From contig JAEVLN010000044.1 of assembly GCA_018350325.1 (NCBI GenBank), forward strand, positions 275,440 to 339,439: DNA of 64,000 bases, read 5' to 3'. Numbering within the stretch: position 1 is the first letter of the stretch; each line of letters begins with the position of its first letter. The notes below the pieces were generated by a model. That model searched no databases. It was not told where the DNA came from and worked only from the letters and a program-made list of their open reading frames with translations. This DNA is from Globodera rostochiensis. Its lineage: Eukaryota > Nematoda > Chromadorea > Rhabditida > Heteroderidae. Made by a program: the position numbers and the translations under genes. Positions 12,001 through 22,286 of this stretch are shown here, one piece after another.

Positions 12001-13485
12001 GTGACGACACTCGCAGCGAAATTGCTGCAGGGAATAAAAACATTCAGAAATATTGATGCCATTTTTTTTTTGAATGGGTAATAAACCTTCGATTAGTCTC
12101 ACAAATTTCCAATTTGTAGCAAAAGTAAGTGACCCCGTGGACAACGTCCGGTGCGCATCTTTCAGCGTGCCCATAGCAAATGCATTGCCCTCCTATGCTA
12201 ATGTCTGAGATGGTGTAGAAGTAGCGTCGTGTGACGGAGTGATCTAGCTTTTTGTCCCGCTGATTGATCACCTCAAAAGGGGGGGGGGCTATTTGGACTG
12301 AATGGGCTCGTCGGGCACAGACAGACCATTAAGTCGGCGTAGAGCGTCTTCAGACCGAGCAACCTCAGCCGAACAAATCTGGTTTTGGTGAACAGTTGCA
12401 TTTCCTGGCTGGATTTCTCCGCGCCGGGGCGTCCGTTTACCAACGAAATGTGAATCTGGCATTTAAAATAGCGAAGAGTTTGCCAATGACTGTGCCAAAC
12501 TGCACACCTCTCCGTACTCCAGGGGGTTCAGCTTGGAGAAATGGGAGGTGCAGATCACTTCGTCGTCACGACTGAACTTGGGAACGCCCGTTGAGGCGGG
12601 CACCCCGAACACGCGCATGCACTCGGAGTCGGAGCTGGCGAAGTACTGCCAGGGAACGAAGGAGAAGCCGTCTAATTGAGTTGCGTTAGACCGACACCCG
12701 CTAATTTGTAAGGACACACCCAATGACTTCTCCAACACCCAAGTGCCGGGACGAGGGGAGATGGCCGCCTTCATAATCACATAGGCAACTTGGTACTCCT
12801 AAACCCTAAACATGATGAGTTCTCAATTCTAACTAATCTCTTCAAGAATATTCCCTCAATGAATTGTTAAACTCTCGGCACCCCCCCCCCCCGGCGACCT
12901 GTCGCAAGTCCAGTGTGATGTTTAGCTTTTCGTAACTGAGTCCATTGGACAGAGTCGGACTTTGCCACCACCGTTTCGTCCCGTCGATGGCGTAGTCAAT
13001 TGGATGGTTTTTATGGTGGTTGTTGGCGTCGCAAATGTCGCATTGGGGCTGTCGCATGAATACATGTTCCACAAGTTTGCAATAAAAATCGGGGCCGTGA
13101 TGGCCACAAGTGGCGGTGGCACGGATCTCGGCATGAGTGGCCAAGTTGAAGATGGACGGAAACAGACCCTTCTCTGACAGAACAACCACTCAGTTACCCG
13201 AACAGCTTGGTTTTGTATTGAAGGGCAATTCCTGAGTAAACCCTCACCCACCTCGCCTAAAAATAACTCACCGCCTTTGCCGACAGAAAATTCACGGAAA
13301 GAATTTGCCACCGGTGAGGAGAAAGAATGAACGGAGTTTCCGTCCTTGTACGGCTTCAACTCGTTGCTCGGAGAGTCAATGTGAACGATTTCTTCAGACG
13401 AAGAAAGCCAAATGGAGAGGCAAAAGAGAAGAACGGTACGGAGTATGCGTCGCCTCCGTGGAAAAGGCCGTCCGGGAAGAGACAT
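1..13485 (-). CDS. lam-3: Laminin alpha chain, LAM-3 (alpha 1/2-like) type; 3' end outside window
   Basis: Basement-membrane laminin alpha subunit, secreted and assembled with beta and gamma chains. Reading the minus strand: a signal peptide starts at 13485 (an in-frame ATG also lies at 13503) with the hydrophobic core [13 protein letters not shown]. The LN domain (about 13190-12170) contains [15 protein letters not shown] and [12 protein letters not shown]. Cys-rich LE repeats follow (about 12170-11150, including GESCSECCP), then L4a (about 8270-7490), LE repeats (7330-5430), L4b (5100-3910), LE repeats (3900-2860) and a heptad-rich coiled coil (2850-450). At the left edge LG1 begins ([18 protein letters not shown], then [18 protein letters not shown]). 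Two L4 domains plus an LN domain is the laminin alpha 1/2 layout, which in C. elegans is LAM-3 rather than EPI-1. LG2-LG5 should lie left of the window. Introns are unusually rich in C/G-tract arrays, and one intron hosts a collagen gene. Exact exon ends were not all fixed. Confidence 0.9.
2105..2460. repeat. C-tract minisatellite in lam-3 coiled-coil intron
   Basis: About seven regular and several decayed copies of a unit of about 36 bp: a run of 9-12 C followed by CGAACTCCTCGAACTCTGTC and GAATTA. Copies differ mainly in C-run length. The array separates two coiled-coil exons of laminin alpha and is taken as intronic. Open frames through it on the plus strand arise because the unit lacks stops. 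Confidence 0.9.
4150..4575. repeat. G-tract minisatellite in lam-3 L4b intron
   Basis: An array of GTGACGG, GAGGGAGG and GGAGACTGG blocks separated by runs of 7-10 G on the plus strand. It sits between the L4b exon ending in DEGRYK and the next L4b exon starting IRLHESQW. A clear 3' splice site (TTTTTTTCAG on the minus strand, about 4112-4120) precedes IRLHES. The unit has no stop codon, so a single minus-strand frame reads across the intron. That read-through is not taken as coding, because the proline-rich insert would interrupt an L4 domain. Confidence 0.9.
8335..9290. repeat. C-tract minisatellite, about 30-bp unit, lam-3 intron
   Basis: Nearly 1 kb containing roughly 30 copies of a run of 9-20 C followed by GAGTTCCCTTCTCTCAATGC and TTA. 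Variants lack CCCTT, carry an extra CA before GAG, or are shortened to GAGTGCTTA. The array lies in the large lam-3 intron between the LE exon and L4a, about 360 bp upstream of the start of the nested collagen gene. Confidence 0.95.
9648..10933 (+). CDS. Nematode cuticle collagen, nested in a lam-3 intron on the opposite strand
   Basis: Structural collagen secreted by the hypodermis into the cuticle. The start at 9648 gives an N-terminal domain typical of nematode cuticle collagens: a short basic stretch, a membrane or signal-anchor segment ([19 protein letters not shown]) and the NIWREV motif. A short intron (about 9861-9913) is followed by a Gly/Ser-rich linker, a CCGCG cysteine cluster, and Gly-X-Y blocks split by three small introns (about 10311-10380, 10525-10567 and 10680-10725). 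The protein ends [13 protein letters not shown], a C-terminal form common in the family, with TAG at 10931. AATAAA follows at 11038. The gene is transcribed against lam-3 and lies entirely between its LE exons (11.1 kb and above) and its L4a exons (8.3 kb and below). Which C. elegans col gene is closest cannot be told from sequence inspection. Confidence 0.92.
11038..11043 (+). terminator. Polyadenylation signal of the nested collagen gene
   Basis: AATAAA lies 105 bp after the collagen stop codon, on the collagen strand and about 100 bp before the nearest lam-3 exon on the other strand. Confidence 0.55.
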
Positions 13486-13689
13486 TATTAGCCCAAATTC
13501 CACTCAAAATTGCTCAATTATATAAAAAAACAACTGATTTAAATTGGCCATGGGAAAAGAGAAATAATTGTGAAGTGGCGAAGGAGGAGGGGGAGAGATA
13601 TTTCTGGGAAAGATAAGCAAACTTTGAAGACGGAGATGAAATGGGGTAAATGGCGGGATGATTTAAGAGAGAAATGGACGAAGAAACCG

Positions 13690-16300
13690 GTGGGACGACG
13701 GGGCCGAAGGGGGGGCCGAAGGTGGGGCCAAAGGGGGGGCCGAAGGGGGGGCGAAGGGGGGACCGGAGGGGGGGCGAAGGGGGGACCGGAGGGGGGGCGA
13801 AGGGGGGACCGGAGGGGGGGCGAAGGGGGGACCGGAGGGGGGCGAAGGGGGGACCGGAGGGGGGGCGAAGGGGGGACCGGAGGGGGGGCGAAGGGGGGAC
13901 CGGAGGGGGGGCGAAGGGGGGACCGGAGGGGGGGCGAAGGGGGGACCGGAGGGGGGGCGAAGGGGGGACCGGAGGGGGGGCGAAGGGGGGGCCGAAGGGG
14001 GGGCCGAAGGTGGGGCCAAAGGGGGGGGGGCCGAAGGGGGGGCGAAGGGGGGACCGGAGGGGGGGCGAAGGGGGGACCGGAGGGGGGGCGAAGGGGGGGC
14101 CGAAGGGGGGGCCGAAGGTGGGGCCAAAGGGGGGGGCCGAAGGGGGGGCGAAGGGGGGACCGGAGGGGGGGCGAAGGGGGGACCGGAGGGGGGGCGAAGG
14201 GGGGACCGGAGGGGGGGCGAAGGGGGGGCCGAAGGGGGGGCCGAAGGTGGGGCCAAAGGGGGGGGGCCGAAGGGGGGACCGGAGGGGGGACCGGAGGGGG
14301 GGCGAAGGGGGGACCGGAGGGGGGGCGAAGGGGGGGCCGAAGGGGGGGCCGAAGGTGGGGCCAAAGGGGGGGGGGCCGAAGGGGGGGCGAAGGGGGGACC
14401 GGAGGGGGGGCGAAGGGGGGACCGGAGGGGGGGGCGAAGGGGGGACCGGAGGGGGGGCCGAAGGTGGGGCCAAAGGGGGGCGCGAAGGGGGGACCGGAGG
14501 GGGGGGGGCGAAGGGGGGGGGGGGGGAAGGGGGGACCGGAGGGGGGGCGAAGGGGGGACCGGAGGGGGGGCCGAAGGTGGGGCCAAAGGGGGGGGCCGAA
14601 GGGGGGACCGGAGGGGGGACCGGAGGGGGGGCGAAGGGGGGACCGGAGGGGGGGCAAAGGGGGGACCGGAGGGGGGACCGAAGGTGGGGCCAAAGGGGGG
14701 GCGCGAAGGGGGGACCGGAGGGGGGGGGCGAAGGGGGGGGGGAAGGGGGGACCGGAGGGGGGGCGAAGGGGGGACCGGAGGGGGGGCCGAAGGTGGGGCC
14801 AAAGGGGGGGGGCCGAAGGGGGGACCGGAGGGGGGACCGGAGGGGGGGCGAAGGGGGGACCGGAGGGGGGGCCGAAGGTGGGGCCAAAGGGGGGGGGGCC
14901 GAAGGGGGGACCGGAGGGGGGGCGAAGGGGGGACCGGAGGGGGGGCGAAGGGGGGACCGGAGGGGGGGCGAAGGGGGGACCGGAGGGGGGGCCGAAGGTG
15001 GGGCCAAAGGGGGGCGCGAAGGGGGGACCGGAGGGGGGGGGGGGCGAAGGGGGGGGGGAAGGGGGGACCGGAGGGGGGGCGAAGGGGGGACCGGAGGGGG
15101 GGCCGAAGGTGGGGCCAAAGGGGGGGGCCGAAGGGGGGACCGGAGGGGGGACCGGAGGGGGGACCGGAGGGGGGGCGAAGGGGGGACCGGAGGGGGGGCC
15201 GAAGGTGGGGCCAAAGGGGGGGGGGCCGAAGGGGGGGCGAAGGGGGGACCGGAGGGGGGGCGAAGGGGGGACCGGAGGGGGGGCGAAGGGGGGACCGGAG
15301 GGGGGGCCGAAGGTGGGGCCAAAGGGGGGCGCGAAGGGGGGACCGGAGGGGGGGGCGAAGGGGGGGGGGGAAGGGGGGACCGGAGGGGGGGCGAAGGGGG
15401 GACCGGAGGGGGGGCCGAAGGTGGGGCCAAAGGGGGGGGGCCGAAGGGGGGACCGGAGGGGGGACCGGAGGGGGGGCGAACGGGGGACCGGAGGGGGGGC
15501 CGAAGGTGGGGCCAAAGGGGGGGCCGAAGGGGGGACCGGAAGGGGGGCCGAAGGGGGGACCGGAGGGGGGGCGAAGGGGGGACCGGAGGGGGGGCGAAGG
15601 GGGGACCGGAAGGGGGGCCGAAGGGGGGACCGGAGGGGGGGCGAAGGGGGGACCGGAGGGGGGCGAAGGGGGGACCGGAGGGGGGGCCGAAGGTGGGGCC
15701 AAAGGGGGGCGCGAAGGGGGGACCGGAGGGGGGGGGGCGAAGGGGGGGGGGAAGGGGGGACCGGAGGGGGGGCGAAGGGGGGACCGGAGGGGGGGCCGAA
15801 GGTGGGGCCAAAGGGGGGGGGCCAAAGGGGGGGGCCGAAGGGGGGACCGGAGGGGGGACCGGAGGGGGGGCGAAGGGGGGACCGGAGGGGGGGCCGAAGG
15901 TGGGGCCAAAGGGGGGGGCGAAGGGGGGACCGGAGGGGGGGGGGGGGCGAAGGGGGGGGGGCGAAGGGGGGGGGCGAAGGGGGGACCGGAGGGGGGGGGC
16001 CGAAGGTGGGGCCGAAGGGGGGGTGAAGGGGGGACCGGAGGGGGGGCGAAGGAGGGACCGGAGGGGGGGGCGCAAAGGAGGGACCGGAGGGGGGGGGGGC
16101 GAAGGAGGGACCGGAGGGGGGGGCGCAAAGGAGGGACCGGAGGGGGGGGCGCAAAGGAGGGACCGGAGGGGGGGGGGCGAAGGAGGGACCGGAGGGGGGG
16201 GGGGCGAAAGGGGCCGAAGGGGGGGGGGGGAAGGGGGCGAAGGGGGGGGGGGAAGGGGGCGAAGGGGGGGGGGCGGCGATGGGAGGGGGCGAAGGGGGGG
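13690..16300. repeat. 2.6-kb G-rich compound minisatellite upstream of lam-3
   Basis: The array alternates two main units: one of about 22 bp (GGACCGGAGG plus a G run, GCGAAGG plus a G run) and one of about 25 bp (GGCCGAAGGTGGGGCCAAAG plus a G run). These form higher-order blocks that recur with small changes. Toward 16.0-16.3 kb the unit drifts to GAAGGAGGGACCGGAGG and then to simple G runs. The plus strand is almost free of T, so several frames on both strands stay open for 800-960 codons. These open frames are composition artefacts. The array begins about 200 bp 5' of the lam-3 start codon. Confidence 0.95.
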
Positions 16301-17890
16301 GGGGGCTCTTCGGTCATTCATAATTTTTGTAAATGCAAATGTTGCATTTTGCAAAAAAATATTCACTCGCAAAATAAATTTGCCAATTGTTTTGTCCAAA
16401 GGGGGAATGGCCGGTTAAAGTAAGCAAACAAATTCCCTCAAGCGATCCCTCTCTAATAAGCTTTCCCTCAGAGTTCACAGGTTTATTTTTATTAGTTCAA
16501 AGGTTTATTGGCCGATTGGCCACCCAAATGCCTCGCCCCGCACTTTTGACAGTGCCCCCCCCCTCACTCTTTTGCCATCGATGTCGGTTGTTTGGCCCAA
16601 ATAGAAGGAGGGTGGACAGGGGGCAATGTTTGTTGTATTTATTTGTTTGTTTGTTTGGAAGGGGGGGGGCTTCATTCGAATGAACGGAGGATAAAAGAAA
16701 CGTATCCCCCGGGGGGCAGCACTTTCTTCAGAGTGGCCAAGTGAACGAAAGGACAACACAAAATGCAAATGCATTTGAAAAGGAAATGGAATGGAATTGA
16801 ATGAAGCGTCGGATGGGACGAATCGTAATGTTGCGAAGGAAGGGCAAATGTAAGATGGGTGGCAGAGGGGCTGAAATATGTGTGGAGAGAAAGGAAGGGA
16901 TGGAGCGACCGCTCACTGTTGAACCGATTGGGTGGGGGGCATGGACTTGGGAGGGATGGTTGGGATGATCATCACCGGCGGGGGGGGGGGCTTGGACTTG
17001 GGAGGGATGGTTGGAATGATCATCACCGGCGGGGGGGGGGCTTGGACTTGGGAGGGATGGTTGGAATGATCATCACCGGCGGGGGGGGGGGCTTGGACTT
17101 GGGAGGGATGGTTGGAATGATCATCACCGGCGGGGGGTGGGGTGGGCATGGACTTGGGAGGGATGGTTGGGATGATCATCACCGGCGGGGGGGGGGGGGC
17201 TTGGACTTGGGAGGGATGGTTGGGATGATCATCATTTAAATTTCAACGCCATCCATTTTCAATTGAGTGGGTAAACCGTCCATTTTGTTTCAACAGCGGA
17301 GATGGAGAATTATAATGCATACGACGCATTCATATAATCAAAGGTTTGGAGGACCCGCGAACGGAGAAGAGAGTGACGGTAACGCCGGGGGGGGGGGGAA
17401 GGTCGAGGCCGCCTCGCCTCCGAAGACGACGAACTTTGTAACGGACGGATGGACGAACTAACGGCGGGAAGAGGCAATCTTCTTCCGAAAATTATGTGGA
17501 GGAAACCCTTCGGCCGCCGCTGTGTTACAATCTCTCAAGGATTGGATTTGGATGGAGTGAATAATAAATGTGCCCCTTCCACCGTTGCTTTGTTGCGCAG
17601 CCCAACTCCGAGAGCATTTTTTGTATTATTATTCCTTTTCTTGATTTCCCATTAAAGTTTAAATTTCAAATGTTGTGGCCATAGCGGTGGGAATGATTCA
17701 GCAAAATTTCTTTTTTCTCTTATCGGAGTGTAAAATCGGGTTTTGGCGGCCGGGTGTTGCAAAATGTGTAATCGACGGGCAAAGACAATTCAACAGTTTT
17801 GGTTGGGAAAGTCTGAGAACGGTTAAAAGTCAGTGGCTTATTATCTATCCGTTGCATCAATCGACGCTCAACGGCCGTTTGTGAGTCGAG
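16301..17890. other. Intergenic region with a G-tract minisatellite; no supported gene
   Basis: Between the lam-3 upstream array and GTPBP3. It contains the 16.92-17.24 kb array (listed separately) and short open frames at 17.27-17.66 kb that lack family resemblance or consistent splice structure. AATAAA occurs near 17.56 kb on the plus strand, so a small untranslated or orphan gene cannot be excluded. Confidence 0.5.
16925..17235. repeat. Minisatellite of about 54 bp, six copies
   Basis: Six copies of CTTGGACTTGGGAGGGATGG followed by TTGGAATGATCATCACCGGC and a run of 8-13 G. Copies are almost identical except for G-run length and TTGGAATG versus TTGGGATG. Each unit contains the palindrome TGATCA. 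Confidence 0.95.
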
Positions 17891-19715
17891 TCACTTTCCG
17901 ATGCAAAACTGACTGAAGATGCTGTCCAGCACTTGTTCATGCACCACTCTGCCCGCTATCTCTCCGACTGCATCCAAACAGAGACGGAGTGTGAGCGCGG
18001 CCATCGCCGGATCATCCCACTCAGCCAGTGCGGCTTCTGTCTCCTGTGAGTGGAGAACCGTCGTCAAACTCTGGCTCTCTCCATCCACCTCCAAATGTGT
18101 CAAAGCCCTCTCCAGGCATTGGACGTGCCGCTCCCTGCTCAGAAACACTTCACACCCTTCAGAGCCAACTCCGTCCTCTAAACATGCCGAGCCAATCGTT
18201 CTCAACAATTCGTCCAAACCGTCCTCTCGCACACAACTCGTCCATGCCAATAAAAACCTTTCATTGCGTTTTAAGGCTAAAAGAGCTTTGTTCAAAAATC
18301 TTTCCAATTTTCCCTCACTGCGCTCCAAATGCAGTCGCTCAGTTCGGTCCTTCACCAGGTCAGACTTGTTCACGACGACGATCAGTCGTTGGGAGGCAGA
18401 ATCAAAGGCAAATTCAGCGAGAAGCGAATTTACTAACGATCGATCACTTTCAGAACCGAATAAATCACCCGAGTCCATCACCAAAAGAACCAAATCTGCT
18501 TCAGATGCTCTAAAAACATTTAAGTCAATGAAATTGCGATCGACTCGTGCACCTCTGAAGTGTCCTTCGGATGCCCTCCCTCTCCAGCGGATCCTCCGAC
18601 CCTTCTCGAATGCCCGCCGTGTCCACCACATTCACAAGCTGTCCGTTCAGTTGAATTCGCGTCTCCAAACAGTCGCGCGTCGTGCCACTGATATTGGACA
18701 CAATTGCCAATTCCCTTTCAGCTTAAATTGTTTTTTGATAAACTCTCTCTTCCGAAAGGAAAACAACTGACCCAACCGGTTCATCAGACTGCTCTTGCCA
18801 ACATTTGGTCTTCCCACCAGTGCCACTTTAAGTCCCGACCGGATCAGCTGTCCCCGTTTGGCAGAACGTAAAAAACGGCGCAATTGCTGTCCAATCCCGC
18901 GTATTTCGGCAGAAAACTCCTCGGCCAGAGACTGCTCCTCATCGCCAATGTCCTCCGCAAAATCAATTCTTCGTGTGAAATTCTGAGTTTAGTTTAGATA
19001 CATAAACGAGCCTTTTTTGGTCTGGAAAGTCTCCCGTAAATGGCTCCGTTTTTTGCGTTTGGCCCACCTCGCCTCCATTTTTGCCATTAATGCGACTAAT
19101 CTTTCGCGGGTCGAACTCAAATATGCGCCAACTTTGGCCTGTGCGTGGCACAGTCGCAACTGCGCAGGCGTTTCGGCTCCCAACAAATCGGCCAATGCTT
19201 CCATCTGCGCAACGTCCAATTTGCCGTTGAAAAATGCCCTAAAGGGAGCTTCTTCCGTTTCACCCCTCCAAAAAACTTTCAAGCATCCCAAATCTAAGAC
19301 AAAACCGACCTCCGAGTAAATTCGCCCGCCTTAGCACTTTCCAAACCCGAAATCTTGGCCAACGTCTCACAGACAGCCTGAATTACAGCTCGGCTTCCGT
19401 GGAGGTACAGCTCGGCGCTGTCTTCTCCCGTAAAAGTGCGGGGGCCTTTCATGAGACATGCCATCCCTTTGTCCAGCAGAAGGCCGTCGTCGCCAAAAAT
19501 TGGCGTGTAAAACAAACGCCGATCATCGAACGGTCGCTTCGACCGAGTCAAAACGCGAAGGGTCGACTCACTTCGGTCGCCTAAAGATTTTAAATACATT
19601 TAAAAACAAAACAAAAAACAAAAAAACCAGAAATTCGAATGACGGCAATAGCCGAAGGTGGCGAACCCGAACTCAAAGCGAAAATTGTACTGAAAAATCG
19701 ACGAGAAAAAAGCAT
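17891..19715 (-). CDS. GTPBP3: Mitochondrial tRNA modification GTPase (MnmE/GTPBP3/MSS1 family)
   Basis: With MTO1/MnmG, this family makes the 5-taurinomethyl/carboxymethylaminomethyl modification at wobble uridine of mitochondrial tRNAs. The start at 19715 gives an Arg-rich leader [10 protein letters not shown] suited to mitochondrial import, directly followed by the MnmE N-terminal motif [20 protein letters not shown]. The next exon begins after an intron at about 19583-19635 and holds [12 protein letters not shown]. The G domain is complete: G1 [10 protein letters not shown]2 SGTTRD, G3 DTAGIRE and G4 NKSD. The protein ends FCIGK with the conserved catalytic cysteine, and the stop is at 17891. 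The gene has several short introns. Eukaryotic introns and the leader argue against bacterial contamination. The next gene on the same strand, the SH2 gene, is 1.4 kb upstream. Confidence 0.93.
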
Positions 19716-21098
19716 TGAACGAAAAGAGTGCTAATAAACAAAAACTGTCACAAATTTTATATACAAAATAAAATCCAGACTAAAATAAATTGTAATTTAA
19801 TTGTAGCCATTTAAGTTAGAACTTTTTAAATTGTGTGTTAATTAAAGACTGAAATATTAAATTGGAAATGTGAGAAGGTAATCTGAAGCCGAAAGATATT
19901 TTTTGAGCTTCTTCGGAATTGGCAATTCTTCAATTCTTGAACCATCGGTGACAAAACAACTGTAAAAAATGGAATTAAATAGTTCATAAAAAGGAAAATT
20001 GAAGACGACTGCAAATTATTGGGAGCTCTTTGAGTCGCGTTATGCTTATGAAAGTGCCGTAATTCAACTTAAAGAGGTCGCCCAGTCATAAAAATGTTTC
20101 CATCCGTTCGGCGTTCTTTTAACTCGAATAAATAAATGTTTCAGTAATCTTCAATTTTCCCAAAAATTGTCAAGAAACCGAATGGCCAATCGGCACGCTC
20201 CTTTCAGAGTGGGCACAAAGTTATTGCGACGCAATGGCATTCTTTAAACAAAAAAAGATTAAAATAGGACAATGGTCCAATTGCGTTATAAATAAAAAGG
20301 TTTCTGCCTCACTCGGCTTTTCAGGTGTCCAGCTTTAAGCGGGGGGGGGCAAGGGCGTAGCCCCCCCCCCCCCGAAATAAAATTTGTGAAAAAAATCCAT
20401 AGGGGGGACCCTATTGTTTTGCAAAATTGTTTGGACCAATTTTCTTTACAAATCTCATTAAAAATCTTCAAAAAAATTTTCCCGGCGGCGCCTATCGGCA
20501 CCGACAGGCCTTTCCAATTCTTAAAAAACATCAAAAAATGACCGTATTTTTGAAATGTTGTCGCAAATCTGTTAACAAATTGAGTTAAAAATCAAAAAAA
20601 TTTCTCGGCGGCGCCTATCGGCACCGCCGACCCCTTCCAAATTCAAAAGTAGGCAAATATTGAATTTTTACGATAGTTTTTTAACAAAAATATAAAAACT
20701 CTAAAAATGTAACGAATCCTAATCTTCAAAAAAAAATTGCTTAAGAAAAATGCAATAAACGCAAAAATCACCCCTAAAATCGATTTTTTTTTTTCTTGAC
20801 TCAGCCCCCCCCCTGAAAAAAATCCTGGCTACGCCCTTGAAGGGGGGGGGGGATTTCGGAGATTTTTTACTCTTTTGCTGGGCGACATTTTTTTAGCTTT
20901 AGTATTTTTTTTTCACAATTAGTTTTCAAGGAGGCCTGACGGTGCCAGAAAACTTCCTTAACACATTTGTTAGGAAATGGAAATTGCTGAACAAAAAAAA
21001 ACCCCTCGACGAGGTGAGGGGGGGGGGGGGGGGAGGGGGATAAGTGCCTGGTGTTGTGGTGGCGCCGAGGGACATCCAATCAAAATTAAATTTAACGG
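19716..21098. other. AT-rich intergenic region holding a MITE
   Basis: No gene is supported. It contains the inverted-repeat element at 20350-20841 and A/T-rich sequence with isolated G tracts, for example at 21018-21036. Confidence 0.6.
20350..20841. mobile_element. MITE-like element with CAAGGGCGTAGCC termini
   Basis: Terminal inverted repeats are CAAGGGCGTAGCC at 20350-20362 and GGCTACGCCCTTG at 20827-20839, each next to a C or G tract. The interior is non-coding and has two copies of the module GGCGGCGCCTATCGGCACCG (near 20485 and 20605) and a stretch reading AAATTGCTTAAG then AATGCAATAAA. Both modules recur elsewhere in the window. Flanking runs of G on both sides hide any target-site duplication. 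Confidence 0.8.
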
Positions 21099-21727
21099 TT
21101 AATTAAATGCTCTAAAATCCAGGAAAAAAATTATTACCCACCGTATGTCAACCAGCTGCGCTGTCGGTTCGGCAGAAGATGGATGCATCAAAATGCGAAG
21201 TGGCGGTTCTTCCGTGTTTCTGTGACTCGCTGTCGTTGCTGAAGTGCCAATCTTTTCGCGATTTGTGTCCCCGCCGTCGGCCGATGAACACGCGACCGTT
21301 TGGCACACAAATTCACGCAACGATGGGGAACTAATGAGCGCATTTGGGCCGCCAAGACAAAAACGGCCGTTGAATCGGTAAATGCGTGAGTGGTAGACGC
21401 CGGAGGGGGTGGCATAAGAAAAGGAGAAGATCGACCTTTCCGATCGAGAGTCCCGGACCAGAAAAGTGCCCGGAGGTCGCCGACGGAGCAGACGGGAAGC
21501 AGTGCCAGCGGAAATGCCAGCCCAATACCATTGACACTAAAACTAAGAAATTAAGCGGTAGAAAAAGCCAAAAAATTAACTCAAACCTCCTTCAGTTCAT
21601 CTAACAATTCTGCGAAGCTGCCCAATTTTTTCTCGCGCATTATGTCTTTCGAAAAGGCATTTTGCGGCCCAGAAATGGACTCAGTGCCAGATAAAGGAGA
21701 GCGCAGGTCATCTTTTACTTTCTTCAT
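21099..21727 (-). CDS. Small SH2-domain protein resembling SOCS family, no SOCS box seen
   Basis: Predicted phosphotyrosine-binding adaptor of 182 residues. Three exons join in phase: 21727-21587 (MKKVKDDLRS...ELLDELKE), 21536-21142 and 21111-21099. Residues from about 48 form an SH2 domain: WYWAGIS at its start, the FLVR element GTFLVRDS with the phosphate-binding arginine, then IFSFSY and RIYRFNGRFCLGGP. The lead-in helix (ELLDELKE before WYW) and the GRF-L-GP motif resemble SOCS/CIS proteins. A SOCS box would be expected after the SH2 domain. Instead the chain continues with a Ser/Thr-rich tail and ends LVDIRAFN. A further 3' exon is possible but was not seen. It could act as an adaptor or as a competitor for phosphotyrosine sites without ubiquitin-ligase recruitment (inference). 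Confidence 0.75.
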
Positions 21728-21919
21728 CTTTGATTAAATCAGGATAAAATCTTTATTTTTGGCATGAAATGTAATTTTTTAATCATATTTCTCTCCAACA
21801 ACAGTTTTCCTCAACATTTGGAGTTGGAAATTGCTCCCATGGATTTTCGAAAATGTTTCCGATTTTCGATTTTCAAAAATGCAATAGGCACGTTGATACG
21901 AAATTTTGGCGGAGCAGGA

Positions 21920-22286
21920 CGTTTGGGCCCCGCCGTTTGGGCCCCAGGGAGCTTTGAAGGGCCATAACTCTTCTTGCACCTATCCAAACGAAACAAATTT
22001 GGTATCAATCGAAAGCTTTTGTTGGGTAGATTTTATATTCAAATCAACAAGGTAATTAAATCCTTTTCAAAAAAGTTATAATCGAAAATTACCACAAAAC
22101 ATAGGTTTTCGCTCTTTTTAAACCATAACTTTTTAAAGATTTAAATGATCGTTTAGTCCCTGCTAGATAATAGCTTCTAAACATAAAGAGCTTTCGATTG
22201 GTACCCAATTTGTTTCGTTTGAATAGTTCCAAGAAAAGTTATGGCACTTCAAATGTCCCTGGGGCCCAAACGGCGGGGCCCAAACG
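21920..22286. mobile_element. Foldback MITE with long inverted repeats
   Basis: The first 26 bp (CGTTTGGGCCCCGCCGTTTG then GGCCCC) are matched exactly in reverse complement at the right end (22261-22286). Weaker inverted similarity extends inward for about 110 bp per arm, including paired AAACGAAACAAATT and CAATCGAAAGCT motifs. The interior is non-coding. No clear target-site duplication was seen. Confidence 0.85.

Noticed and set aside
13514..16423. Open frames of 580-960 codons on both strands, Pro/Arg- or Gly-rich
   Set aside because: They follow the 22/25-bp G-rich minisatellite, occur in several frames at once and have no domain or splice logic. They exist because the array lacks stop codons.
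17267..17655. Small plus-strand gene with ORFs near 17.27-17.66 kb
   Set aside because: No family resemblance, no consistent reading frame over a splice model. Left as undecided intergenic sequence.
17891..19715. Bacterial contamination or recent transfer of mnmE
   Set aside because: The gene has spliceosomal introns and a mitochondrial leader, and neighbours are nematode genes. It is the normal eukaryotic GTPBP3.
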